The translations under genes were made by a program, and so were the position numbers. From positions 5,394,001-5,458,000 of the forward strand of contig CP085826.1 in the NCBI GenBank assembly GCA_020809705.1: 64,000 nt of DNA. Reading direction: 5' to 3'. A model generated the notes under the pieces. The model was not told where the DNA came from, ran no database searches, and saw only the letters and a list, made by a program, of their open reading frames with translations. Shown here in pieces: positions 12,302 to 22,851 of the stretch. The stretch's first letter is position 1. Every line of letters begins with the position of its first letter. Origin of the DNA: Calonectria ilicicola (lineage: Eukaryota > Ascomycota > Sordariomycetes > Hypocreales > Nectriaceae).

Positions 12302-15300
12302 TTAGACGGTGGTCAGCTTTCGCTCCTTCATCACAGCTTGGTAATCAACTCTGCAGCTGCCACAGTGGCTGTCGCGCCACTGCTCTAGTTTGCGCCGCCG
12401 CTCTGCTGACATGCCGTTCGTCAGCTTTTGCACATCATCGCCCTGCTTCTTCCCATTACTGCCCTTTTTGCTGGTGTTTGGGTGACGGAGCAACATGGCA
12501 TCCAAGTCATCACACAGTGACTTTTCATCAATCAGCCAGTTTTCCCACTCCGACTGTAACATTTCCCGCTCTACACTGTTAACAACCCTCATGGCCACTA
12601 ATAAATCGTGACGATAAGCCCCAAGTTTCTGTCGTGTTCTGCGTAATCGACGAGCAGTAGCCTGGCTCGAAGGCGACGACAATGCTGATCCCGCATCCTC
12701 CCAGGGCGTGTCCATATCTGTTGCATCAAGCAGGTCCCTGAACGTATCAAAGCATGTACTGTTTTGAGGGAACATTAGGTCATGACCTGCTGCACCTGAT
12801 GCTTCACTCAAGTCCGCAATATATATAGCCTTGCTCATCATCGGGTTTGGCCGAATTCCCATATTATGCATAAAACCTGCTGCTCTTCGCTCACTCCACC
12901 AAGCAGACACCTCACTAGATGTAATGAAAATATTAATCAAAGCACTAAAAGCGAGCAGAATCAAGATGACGCGATGTGTCGTGACCACGTCAAACACCGT
13001 CTTAAAAGCCGCGATGATCCACATGATGACTGATGACACTGCGCTCTCCCCCAGGGAACGGATAGTTTCAAAGATCATCGTTGTCAATGTCCGTAGCTTG
13101 ACAGCTTGCTTCTTCCTCGATTCTGTCGCAGCCGGGGAGAAGACCACCACTTCGGTTTGTTGGCCAATCTGTCCGTACACCTGGATGGCTCGATTTGTTC
13201 GACTTCGTGCGCCCAACTTACGGACTTGATCTGTAGCCACTTCTGCCAACTCTTCGGCATCACTCGCTGCATCATGGAGCGCCTGACGTTCTACCAAATT
13301 CTTTGATAGAGCTGGAGCCTTTGACCAGTCAATCTTGGTGTATATCGCCAATTTACATTTTGACTTGGCCATGTGCGTAATGACAATCTTGGTGACAATC
13401 TTGAACATTGACGAATGTGGCAGGTGCCATGCTGTCTTGACATGAGTAACGACATATGTAACATGGTCATTGAAGACTTCAATCACTTGGTAGTCATTAA
13501 CATCGTCCGTTTTGGATCGACCCAAGACATCATTGTAATCAACTTTGAACTGAAATTCGCGCCTCATCCGACCTTGATCAACCAAGGTCCAAGGTCCCTG
13601 CGCAATTTGCTGAGCACGTCGCTCGAAATACAGCTTGGGGAAGACAAAGCTCTTATCTCCAAACAGGACATGGAAACATGCTTTCGCGCTTAGCTCAAAG
13701 GTTCGTTCTGCTGCCATTTCGGTCATGCCCTCGGGCTCATATACAATGGCTTGAGTTGGTATATGCAGTTTGTGAGCATGCTTTGCCCGAGTTTTAGGAG
13801 GGCGGAGAGTAGGGCCGAAATCATCCATCCGGTGAGCAACAGGTCGTCCAGTCGCTGTTCCGTCGTCGATTGGCGTATTTGATGAGACCTCTTCCCAGCT
13901 CTCTACGCTGGGGCTAGGTCGATCAAACTGCTCCCTTTCTAGGTTGATCAATGCAGTGATGATGGCTTCAACTTCCATTGGCTCTTCAGCCTGAAGATCA
14001 TCAACCAGTAAATCAAGACGGGAGTGAAGCAGTGATAGCTCATCCAAAAATATCTTGATGGTGATTCTCGTGTAGCCCATATCGTTCGAGTCATCAGTAA
14101 GGTGTAAAAATATAAAATCACAGTCCTTTCCGGGTGCCGCCGTGACTTCTGCGATGGTGTCTAAGCTGATATTATATGCGGTAATGAGACCGATTTGTTG
14201 TCCATAAAAGTACATGTTGTCGGGTGTGACGTAAATACGACCGTCTCCGGCCATATCGGGCCTCCCAGGACCCAGTGAAGGTGAGCTCGTCCAAGCTGCA
14301 CGGAAAACTAGCACCAGCTTCTCCTCCAAGGGCGCTTCGGGGAACAGCAGTCGGAATTGAGCATGCTGCGCCTTCAACTCGGGGGGATAGTTCCGTGGAA
14401 ACACTTCTCCAGCCGGTTTCTGCTCGCTGCCTTTACTAAGGGTTGCCTGCGAGGTGCCTGGTACAACAACACCGATAGGATCATCGTCGTCCAGCCTTGG
14501 CAAGACAGGCTGTGAGGGAGAGCTGGAGGAACCCCATACACTGCTCCCCCAGCAATTGGCTACAACCGAAGCTGGCAGCTTTCGACTATTTCCACCAGTT
14601 CGACCATCGCCCGCAGTTATGACGGCCGTGCGACTCAGGCCAGTTTGAGAAGGTGGCTTTGCGAGTGTTAGGGGAGCAAGATTTCCAGTTTGAGTATTGG
14701 TCGAAAGCAAGCCTGGAATTTGGCGAGGCGACCCAGGGGCAGAAGCGTTGGCATATCCTGGCAAGAGGGTGCTGCTGGCAGACATCAGCCCCGCCCCGGC
14801 AGCTTCGGCATTCATACTACCAAACGTAGCCTTGCGGTGAAGATCGAGCCTCTGAATGATCCTAGCCGCGTGCTCTCGGCCGCTCTCGCCTTCTTCTCGT
14901 GCTAGATCGCGTGAAAGTGCGGTGATGGTACGACGAGATAGGCTGCCGTTAACATCGAAACTCTGCCTAGTAACAAGACCACCATCCGAGCCCGGGATGG
15001 GCAGCGTGCTCGACCTATCGTGCACTAGACTAGATTCATCAGGGGGTAGAGCAATTGGCGCATCAAGTATTTTGGCAGAAAACTCTGGGATACTTGGAGG
15101 TGAAATAGAGAACGCGGGATCCACGACACCCGGAACGTTGGTGTTGCCTCGGTTCATGGTCGCCTCAAAGGCAAGCTTCTTGGCAACTTCGAAGACCTCC
15201 AGCCACTCAGTAAGCTCTCCTTGAGTCTCTGCCTGTAGTAGAATAGTTTGGCTCTTTGTTTTTATCTCAAAACAAAACCGCCTTTCCTCGCCCACCGCTG

Positions 15301-16384
15301 GCTTTGCGTTACAGAGCAATACGCCAATCTCATCGCCTTGGAGCACGCCATGAGGGCCCGGGATGAGCCAGCCAAAGATGCCATCCCGGCAATAATACCA
15401 TCTCCTAGTCCAAGAATGTCGCGCTGGCTTTCCAGCAAGCGTGCGTAGGAATAGCCAGCCCTGCTTCTCAGAGATGAGGCTGGCGCCATCCTTGGGTCGC
15501 AGGTTGACAGGACCCCGTGAACCAAGAAATGGAACAGTGGAGGTGCTGTAATCCTCAAGCTCGCGGGAAGGCTTGGCGCCTGCAAGTGCAGTCTCTCCAA
15601 GATCCCGACGAGCCACCTGAAGCTCCCGTCTGAAGACAGTCTCCGAAGCTTCCATCTCCTTGGACCATCCATAGATACGGTCCATTTCTGAGTTCCATTT
15701 ATTCGTATTGCTAGCAGATTCTCTAGCCCTCTTCATCTCCTTCCATCTCTCGGTACATATCTTGACGATTAATTTATCCAGAGTGAAGCGCAGCTGAGGC
15801 GCAAGCTGGCAAAAGTCTAGCGAGGCCTTCAGGTATACTTTTCGAGTCTCGTACACGGCAAAAGCGTCCTCGCGAAGAGCGGAAGGCTCCTTTGTTTTGG
15901 ATTGACTGACATAGCGTGCCAAGGTGGAATCAAAGATGCGTTGCGCATTGTCTAGTGTCTTTCTGCATTCTTTAAACTGCCGAAGGTCGCCAGAGATGAA
16001 GTTTCGGATGGGTTCCACGACAGAAGTCTCCAACTTCTTCATAGCACTTAACATCTGTACCCAGTGATCACGCCAGCCATCGCCCACTCGCTTCAGGGCC
16101 AAGAGCGTGTAGTCGTTGTCAACCACGCCATCGATAGGGGCCGGGATGGTTTTGGCAATGTATGTATTAATGGTGTCTTCGAGGGCGAGGAAATCGTGGA
16201 GGAGCTTCGATGTGGAGGAGGCATAGCCACTTAGCCATCGTTCTATGGCGTCGACTTGGTCAGAGAAGTTGGCGGCGGTGACTCGGAACGTCGGGGAGTC
16301 AAGAGTTGCTTCGAGGAGACCGACGGGGATGGTGCTGCTAGGCTTCTTCTCTGGCCTAGCCGCAGAGGCCGGAGGGTCGCCCAT
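12302..16384 (-). CDS. Sip3/Lam-family sterol-transfer protein (BAR-PH-GRAM-VASt-TM)
   Basis: Single exon of 1360 residues from the chosen ATG at 16384. The frame is open for 85 more codons upstream, but that part lacks protein character and reads like leader, whereas MGDPPASAARPEKK begins a normal N-terminus. Domain order: BAR-like helical domain about 25-230; PH domain about 304-405 (KQGWLFLRTL, then RRWYYCRDGIFGW); GRAM about 715-850 (LFPEAPLEEKLVLVFRAAW, then GRIYVTPDNMYFYG); VASt about 905-1065 (ERTFELSAKACFHVLFGD); one membrane segment near 1150 (VILILLAFSALINIF). This is the architecture of yeast Lam1/Ysp1 and Lam3/Sip3, ER-anchored proteins at ER-plasma membrane contacts whose VASt domain carries sterol. 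Sip3 was also first described as a Snf1-interacting protein. Substrate is inferred from the family. Confidence 0.9.
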   Translation of the reverse strand: MGDPPASAARPEKKPSSTIPVGLLEATLDSPTFRVTAANFSDQVDAIERWLSGYASSTSKLLHDFLALEDTINTYIAKTIPAPIDGVVDNDYTLLALKRVGDGWRDHWVQMLSAMKKLETSVVEPIRNFISGDLRQFKECRKTLDNAQRIFDSTLARYVSQSKTKEPSALREDAFAVYETRKVYLKASLDFCQLAPQLRFTLDKLIVKICTERWKEMKRARESASNTNKWNSEMDRIYGWSKEMEASETVFRRELQVARRDLGETALAGAKPSRELEDYSTSTVPFLGSRGPVNLRPKDGASLISEKQGWLFLRTLAGKPARHSWTRRWYYCRDGIFGWLIPGPHGVLQGDEIGVLLCNAKPAVGEERRFCFEIKTKSQTILLQAETQGELTEWLEVFEVAKKLAFEATMNRGNTNVPGVVDPAFSISPPSIPEFSAKILDAPIALPPDESSLVHDRSSTLPIPGSDGGLVTRQSFDVNGSLSRRTITALSRDLAREEGESGREHAARIIQRLDLHRKATFGSMNAEAAGAGLMSASSTLLPGYANASAPGSPRQIPGLLSTNTQTGNLAPLTLAKPPSQTGLSRTAVITAGDGRTGGNSRKLPASVVANCWGSSVWGSSSSPSQPVLPRLDDDDPIGVVVPGTSQATLSKGSEQKPAGEVFPRNYPPELKAQHAQFRLLFPEAPLEEKLVLVFRAAWTSSPSLGPGRPDMAGDGRIYVTPDNMYFYGQQIGLITAYNISLDTIAEVTAAPGKDCDFIFLHLTDDSNDMGYTRITIKIFLDELSLLHSRLDLLVDDLQAEEPMEVEAIITALINLEREQFDRPSPSVESWEEVSSNTPIDDGTATGRPVAHRMDDFGPTLRPPKTRAKHAHKLHIPTQAIVYEPEGMTEMAAERTFELSAKACFHVLFGDKSFVFPKLYFERRAQQIAQGPWTLVDQGRMRREFQFKVDYNDVLGRSKTDDVNDYQVIEVFNDHVTYVVTHVKTAWHLPHSSMFKIVTKIVITHMAKSKCKLAIYTKIDWSKAPALSKNLVERQALHDAASDAEELAEVATDQVRKLGARSRTNRAIQVYGQIGQQTEVVVFSPAATESRKKQAVKLRTLTTMIFETIRSLGESAVSSVIMWIIAAFKTVFDVVTTHRVILILLAFSALINIFITSSEVSAWWSERRAAGFMHNMGIRPNPMMSKAIYIADLSEASGAAGHDLMFPQNSTCFDTFRDLLDATDMDTPWEDAGSALSSPSSQATARRLRRTRQKLGAYRHDLLVAMRVVNSVEREMLQSEWENWLIDEKSLCDDLDAMLLRHPNTSKKGSNGKKQGDDVQKLTNGMSAERRRKLEQWRDSHCGSCRVDYQAVMKERKLTTV

Positions 16385-17371
16385 AGTGCTGGATTCTCTG
16401 CGCCGGACCTCAGCTACAGTGGCACTGCGCTGGAGTCTTGTGGCGAAAAGGGATACTAGGACGGTGAGGTGCGAAATGGAAGCGAAAATGAAGCGATGTG
16501 CTGGCAGGACAGAAAGGTGATAGGGTGCAGGGTCTTGTTTTCCTATGTTGACGTACCTCTCCGACGTACATAGCTCACCGTAGTAGACCCTGTAGCCTGT
16601 CTTGCCTGTACTCCGTACAACCCACCCCACCCCCCACATCGGCTCAAGCCACGCTAGGAGTGCCCCAGAAATAACTCCTGCGCGTTCAGGGTGAAAAGGG
16701 CAAAGTACAAAGTGGAAGCATTCAAATCATTGCAGTTTTTACACTCTTGAGGTAAATGGCTTGCCGAAAGGGTTCAGCCATTTCTATCCTGGCCTCTACC
16801 AGATGCCAACATTCACGCTTACGAAACATCACCGGTTTGGGACACCTCTGGAACCCATAGTAAAAGCAACGACTAGTATTTTTGCTGACGCTTCCGCATG
16901 CGGCTGCTCCTTGACTACCATCATACCATGATGAATGAGCCAGCAGCGCGCGTGTCGACATTTTTATTTCCATGACAGCAGATTCGCCAAGCTTGAGCAT
17001 TGACGATACACCCGACGAATCTTCTAGTCGCCGCACCGTTTTGATTCAATCATTTTGCGTGGTTGGGGGTGGGGGGCTGTCATCTCGTTAGGCACATGCT
17101 TCGCTTCATCATCGACCATCAAGGCTCTCGTACCTGCATTCCCGCCGATCACAACTCAAGATACCGTCATCATTGAGCGAAGTGGGCTAGGCCTCGACGT
17201 CTTGTGGTCACCATGGAGAGGCGCGAACCGGTCACCCCCCATTAGACGCTTTTGAGCAAATGAAATCGGCGCGGCATCGGTCGACCTCTGCGTCTCTTGG
17301 TGCTGGGCACTGTCGTGCGTGGACGGCTGAACTTGAGTTGATCCCTCGGTGGTGGCGAGGGGATCCACTGG
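16385..17371. other. Intergenic: Sip3/Lam promoter and eRF1 3' flank
   Basis: No gene seen in about 990 bases. Short open frames on both strands lack recognisable motifs. The segment before 16640 is probably the leader and promoter of the Sip3/Lam gene. Confidence 0.65.
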
Positions 17372-18979
17372 TCAATCTGTACTTTGGTTTAGTAATCTGT
17401 ACTTTGGTGCACCAAGGTTTGTGCATCACTCACCGTCGTAGAACTCATCGTCATCCTCATCGAGATCTGCCAATTGTTCAAAGTTGACCTTGTATCGGAG
17501 AAGACCTCCGATACCACCAAAGCCCTTGACGAACTGGTTGCCCTCGGTGGATCGGTCGGAAACGAATTCGAGCGCGGTACCAAAGTCCTTGTAGTGCTCG
17601 GCAATCCATTCCAGGAACGACTCCTGAGTAGCAATCTCCATCTCTTGGCCAGTCTCCTTGTCGAGGAACATCTCTCGGCTGGACTGCTCCTGTTGCTTGG
17701 TGGTGTGGAGAATGATCTCGCTGCCATTGCTGTCCTTGAGGACCCAGCGAGTAATCTCAAGGTTCTCGAAGACGATCAGGGTCTCAACGGCACCAAGCTC
17801 CAGAGCCTTGAGGGTGTCATCAATACCATAGCAAACCTTGCCGGTATCCTGGCTAATCTCCTCAAAGTACTTGCCAATGAGCTTCTTCTCTTGGATGAAC
17901 TTGACGTTGCCAAGAGTCTCAGAAGCCAATTCAATAGCCTGGTTGAAACCGTTCTCGCCACCGTACGAAACATCAACAACCTTGATGACCTTGGTCTGGA
18001 GACGTCCATCAAACATGTCGGAAGCGTTAAGGTCGTTCTTGAAATCGGCGGAACCGGCGAGAACGATACCGGCCACATTGACCTTGTCAGCAGTGATGAA
18101 GTTCTGCACAGCCAATTCGGCAACCTTGCGGACGTAGTTGTGGCGCTTTTCCTCACGGAGACGAGCGAAACGCAGAGCAGACTGACCACCACGGCCGTGC
18201 TTCTTGGGGAGATCGACGGAGAACTTGTGCACAATTTCGCGAGTATTTCCACTAAGAGTTCCGAAGAGGGCACCGTTACCATCCATGATGATGAAACCAA
18301 ACTTCTGGTCCGACTCGAGAAGCTCGGCGAGAGCCTCGGTATGGAACTTGTTGTCGCAGAGGTACAGCGATGTGTTGATAGGCTTGAAGGGCTCAAAATC
18401 AATGTTGACCTTTCGCTCCTTGCCTTCAGAGGTCAAGATTTCACCACAGTAGACAACCAGGCCATTGGGAGGAACCTTGTTGTACAGCTTGAGACGCTGC
18501 TGGGTTGAGGTAATGGCAGACAGAACGGACTGACGATTGACACGAGACTTAATGTTGGAGGCGGTACCCTAAAAGGCGTGTCAATATTTTATTCAAGGGA
18601 AACGCGCGTCGCCGCTCGTTGGTGCCGTACGTATTCTTCAGCCAACATCTTGGCGATTCGCGAGACCTGATCCTTTGGGGCTAAAACGATCATGTTAGTG
18701 CGCGGTTTCCACAACATGCCAGCATTAAAGGGGCGCGCTCACGAATAATGAGGGAAATCATGGAGGTTCCATTTCCTCTGGCGGCCTCAAGACGCTTGAT
18801 CAGCTTCTTGACCTTCCAGATCTCAATCTGTCGAGTGCATTGTGGTTAGTCGTGCATCACCACAAAAAAAAAAGCCGGGGTTGTGATGATGCCAGCGCGG
18901 GGCAGTAGCGAGGAGGGGCTGTCAAAAAAAAAGATTTACTCACGTTCTTCTCGGCCTCGTTCGCCTGAGGGTCACTCAT
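17372..18979 (-). CDS. SUP45: Eukaryotic peptide chain release factor 1 (eRF1/Sup45)
   Basis: Class I release factor that reads all three stop codons in the ribosomal A site and triggers peptide release, acting with eRF3. Exons: 18944-18979, 18743-18827, 18631-18680, 17434-18568 and a 5-base last exon 17372-17376; 436 residues, matching fungal eRF1 (about 435). Motifs: TASNIKS (stop-codon reading, near residue 60), YLCDNKF (the YxCxxxF motif), [17 protein letters not shown] (the GGQ peptide-release motif) and an acidic tail [13 protein letters not shown]. The last intron (17377-17433) has a perfect GTGAGT donor; splicing gives the ending FYDD. If it is retained, the frame ends at 17426 as FYDGE. 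Strong codon bias makes long antisense open frames that are not genes. It diverges from the DUF1770 gene, 405 bases away. Confidence 0.95.
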
Positions 18980-19384
18980 TTTTGCGGTGGTGCTGAGAAC
19001 CTAGTGCGAGCTTGTGGTTGGCGTGTCTCGCGGGTCTGGGGACTCCGGATTGCAGTGTGTTTTGGGACCAAGCGACTCCCAAAAGTTGGATGTTGGTGCC
19101 AGAATTTTATCGTGCATCAAGCGATGACCTACACAACGCACAACCCACCCACGTTCCTTACGTCGTGGTTAGGCACCCGGAGTGGAGTGGGACTATGACT
19201 GGACACCCTGGTCGAGTCGGGTCACGGGGACAGTGCCTGTGGCTGTCCGCACAGGCTCCGCTCCCCGGTGCCGAACACTGTCTGTCAGGAACATCCCCCG
19301 GTCGGCCGCTCATACACTGGCAAAGGCGGCAATCTTATTATACAACACCAACTCTTGGTATATGCACTTGAAACGCCGTCCGTC
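18980..19384. promoter_or_regulatory. Divergent promoter region of eRF1 and DUF1770 genes
   Basis: The 405 bases between two divergently read genes must hold both promoters. No clear TATA box or other recognised site was seen. Confidence 0.5.
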
Positions 19385-19986
19385 ATGGATTTTACGCCCA
19401 CGGAGCTCGCCGGCACCATCCAGGCCGCGCACATCAACAGACACCCGGACGCCAAGTTCGACATCAATCCGTCGACAGCTGCAGCAACCCGACAACCCAT
19501 GATTGCGCACAGCTTGAGACGAGCAAGCGAGGATGGCATCGACGACGATGACGACGAGGATATTCCCTTCAGCGTCCTACGCCCACCGCCCCGATCATAC
19601 AATCTCCCCCCTCTCCCTGATCTACGATTCGAGCAGAGCTATCTCCGAAGCATCTCCAAGGCCGATACATGGTGGAAGGTGATACTGATTACCGTAAGAG
19701 ATCAGGTTGGTACAATCACCATTCGCGAGTCACGATTCGTGACTCACCCTCTGTGGCTCACTATTTGTGACTCGCCGTTTTGTGACTCCAACATCGAGGT
19801 CTAACTTTGTACTAGGTCATGCTACCCTTGACTCAAGGCCTTTTGTATAATCTTTTCCTTTGCGGTTGGCAACACTGGAACAGAAATGCCCGATTACACG
19901 GAAACACAATAGGTGCGCGTGTTCGAAGGTGGTGGTATGAAGTGAATAATTGGCCAATACAAAACCGGACCAGCAAGCGTTGGTAG
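19385..19986 (+). CDS. DUF1770 fungal protein
   Basis: Two exons, 19385-19705 and 19816-19986, joined in phase 0; 163 residues. It follows the fungal DUF1770 pattern from end to end: TIQAAHINRHPDAKFDINPS, a segment RRASEDGIDDDDDEDIPFS, then PPRSYNLPPLPDLRFEQSYL, KADTWWKVILITVRDQ and, after the splice, VMLPLTQGLLYNLFLCGWQH. The end is tryptophan- and hydrophobic-rich, suggesting membrane or organelle association. No biochemical function is known to me. Start: the ATG before the conserved DFTPTELAGTIQ; the frame is open further upstream, but that part is not protein-like. Its 110-base intron carries an unusual palindromic repeat. Confidence 0.85.
19727..19785. repeat. GTGACTC repeat with near-perfect 19-base palindrome in intron
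   Basis: Inside the DUF1770 intron, a 19-base near-palindrome (GAGTCACGATTCGTGACTC, odd centre) is followed by three more GTGACTC-like units about 14-15 bases apart. One unit reads TGACTCA, the consensus of Gcn4/CPC1-type bZIP sites. Confidence 0.75.
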
Positions 19987-20330
19987 TTGAAACCTCATAG
20001 GTATAAGTGTACATCGTCATATTTGTAATCTGATATGGAGTGACGTTCATCCTCACTCTGTCTCATCCAGCTTGATTCCATTCTCAGCCAAACCAAGGCC
20101 TCCTCCCTCCTCCCCCCCAAAAAACAGTGTCCCTTACTTTTGTGGCCCCTTTGCTCACCACCCAAGGTGCTCTTGCTTTCGCCAAACTGCGATTAAACGC
20201 CTATTCTTGGGGCCAAACATATTACACAGGTCCATGTAATACCAGTCATTTAAAGGAAGTGATTCTATAGTTACCATGTATCCCCAGATTCTCCCAACTC
20301 CAACAAAGCAATTAATTAAAGTCATGTCCT
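19987..20330. other. Convergent 3' spacer
   Basis: The 344 bases between the stops of the DUF1770 and WHIM-type genes. Nothing recognised beyond AT-rich 3' flanks. Confidence 0.7.
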
Positions 20331-22422
20331 TTACTCTTGAGAGCCAACATCCACAGCCCGAGGTGCTAGCTGCACATGCGGCTTCTCCGGGCTTCCTCTA
20401 AAAGCGAGAGGAGTCACATGGATTGTTGCTGGGGATGCGTTGGGTTGCTCGGCGGCCTTAGCATTCTCTGGTGACTGGGCGGTCGGCCCTGATTTGGCAT
20501 GTCCTGTTCCTGGAGCATCCTCCATTTCAACTACTGGCGTCTCAGATGATCCATCCTTTCCATTTGACAACTCATTCTCCGGCGCCAGCGCACGCTTGAG
20601 TTGTGGAGGAGTGAGAGATAGTTTCACCACTAGGGTTCGTGGTTGCTCGTCGAGATCGTCATCAACCATGGCTTCATCTTCGTCAAAGTCATCTTCCTCT
20701 TCTGACTCGCCAGCCGGAACATGTTCATCAACATCTTCCTCGTCATCTCCAAATTCTACCTGACTCTCCTCGTCAGACTCATCTGTATTTCGACGTCGTG
20801 ATCTGGTTCCAGTCCAGCCACTCGTACCATGGTTCACAGCGGCTGATCGGCGAGGACGGCCGTTAGGGCCGACAGAGCTTTCCTTCTCGAGTTCCGACAC
20901 ATCGCCCTGGACACTCCCTGGGGCGCTACTTCCTGGGTTAGCGTTCAGTCTAGTAGGTGCTCTGATCTGTCGCCCGCTCGCAGTCGTGACAGGTCCAGTC
21001 TCTGCTGGAGTATGAGTTCCAGTATTTCGGGTAGATCGTCTGGTAGTAGAATCAGAGTAGAAGGCGTCCTCATCATCTGAATAGGTGTACTTCATCTTCT
21101 TTCCGCGTGTACGGCCCTCATACAATGAGAACCCGGGCTCTGGGCGCTTGAACTGTTCCTTGCGCATTTGCCGATATTCACGGCGTTTGCGTTTCTGTGA
21201 TTATAATTAGCACCATGCATAAAAATCACCACCAATCGCAATGGATGCAGATGGAACTAACATCTTCACCGGCCTCAAATCGAGGAACAGCTTGAAGCAT
21301 CTTTTGGGCCAGTTTCTTTGCTTTGGGGCCTCCATCCTTTGTCTCGAGCTTTTCGGCCAACACCTTGAGTTCGTCTATCGTGCCAGCCACGCTCCACCAT
21401 GTTCGATTCGTACCAGCAGGATTGCTTTCTCGATATACTCTAAAGGCCGTATCGTCTTGCCCTTCAATTAAAAAGTACCTCCGCTTGTCGCCGTCGGATC
21501 CCCAGGGCTGCACCGACCTAGGCTGGTTCATGTCATCTTCGTGACGATTTTGTTTATAGGCTTGGTTGATCAGACCCTTGACGGTGTCGGACGATGACAG
21601 GGTCCAGAGGATGAGAGTTCGAAGTAGGGTAAGCTGTAGAATGTGTCAGATCGGTCGTCAATAGCATCATCGGGGTAAACGAACTCGCTCGGTAGGGTTC
21701 ATGGATGCAAAATTCGCCCCGCCTGACAATGGACTTTTGTCCTTCCAGGCTGGGGCCCATTGGTTTTTGTGGGAGCTAATGGCATCTTCGAGCGCCCGAC
21801 CGTAATGACCTGGTCTAGGAACAATGACTGTTAGTATACTGTTTTAGGGTGGATTATTATGGCGTTGGTCATACTTGACGTCTTGCTTGCGGTTGAGAAG
21901 CAGACTGAGTAGGGCGCAGAGAAAATGCTCGGCTCGATCGCCAGGCACGGATGCGACCACATCTCTTTCGAGCTCTTGAGGTCCGAAATGCGCAAGGGAT
22001 TTAGGAAAGGCGTCGTCGAATCGGCTTCTAAACATAACAATGAACTATAACCGTCAGCAAGGCCCATGGCATGTATACGCGACGTCGCCAGTATTGTCGC
22101 GTCAGACAGAAGTAAAACGCGCTGCATCGTTGCGCCAAAGAAGGGACGCGCAAAAACAAGAGGCACAACGTACAGCGATGTCGGGATTGTCTGCCAGAAC
22201 ATATTCATGGGGTGGCGATGGCGAGCGTTTGCGCGGCGGCGGTGACGGGTCCTTAGGGGCTTTCTCGGACACTTTGGAAAAGAACTTTAGGATGCCATCC
22301 TTGGAGCCCTTGGCCTTGACGGATCCGTTGTCTGCGGCGATATCCTCCAACTCATCATCGGAAGGCACAGGCGACAGCGACGACAAAGACGAAAGCTCGG
22401 ATGAATCGTCATCGGCAGACAT
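20331..22422 (-). CDS. WHIM-type chromatin-remodelling cofactor (RSF1/CECR2-like)
   Basis: Exons 22174-22422, 21875-22044, 21685-21814, 21262-21633 and 20331-21194; 594 residues, all joins in frame. A serine/acid-rich N-terminus (MSADDDSSELSSLSSL) leads to an RFDDAFPKSLAHFGPQELER helical block, then LTLLRTLILWTLSSSDTVKG and QPWGSDGDKRRYFLIEG, the pattern of the WHIM modules in ISWI partners such as RSF1 and CECR2 (which there read as LGxDRxxxRYW). After that come a basic segment KRKRREYRQMRKEQFKR and a long acidic C-terminal half (GDDEEDVDEHVPAGESEEED), typical of histone-binding proteins. Likely nuclear, helping an ISWI-class remodeller. The family link rests on motif resemblance, so the exact orthologue is uncertain. 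Confidence 0.7.
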
Positions 22423-22851
22423 GATGGCGGCGCGCGTCGTGGTGAGGTTGAGATGAATGTGGGGGAGGAAAGTGAGGACCGACGTAACTAGGTTCTTCAA
22501 GCGGACTTGCACCCACTAGGCCAACTCGACGTGCCGCAAACCAGGCTTGCGAATTCTGATAGGCTCGGACAAAAAAAATCAATTAATGTGCAAGGTCAAG
22601 GCCGCGTTTGTTTGAGCTCACCGAGGCGGCGAAGGGTAGCATACCAGGCCGAGAGCAGTCGCCCTTTCTTCCTCCCCACAACGCAACCCTTTGTTTGTAG
22701 ATCAGCGCCCCCAGATGCCATTTCGTCTCGGCTGCGTCAACACCGGTGCTCCGCAAGTTTTTGAAGTAATAATTGATACATATTCGTTTTGGACATCCAC
22801 CTCGAAACTATCACATCTGATTATAGATAATAGCAACATCCCCACGTCAAC
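22423..22851. promoter_or_regulatory. Promoter region between WHIM-type gene and small spliced gene
   Basis: 429 bases separating two divergent starts. The right end (about 22745-22850) is AT-rich with short leader-like sequence before the ATG at 22852. No known site was recognised. Confidence 0.4.

Noticed and set aside
16385..16639. 85-codon N-terminal extension of the Sip3/Lam frame
   Set aside because: Sequence is not protein-like (leader-like composition) and the family N-terminus fits the ATG at 16384.
17474..18508. 344-codon open frame antisense to eRF1
   Set aside because: It is the mirror of a strongly codon-biased gene; it lacks motifs, while the minus strand holds all eRF1 signatures.
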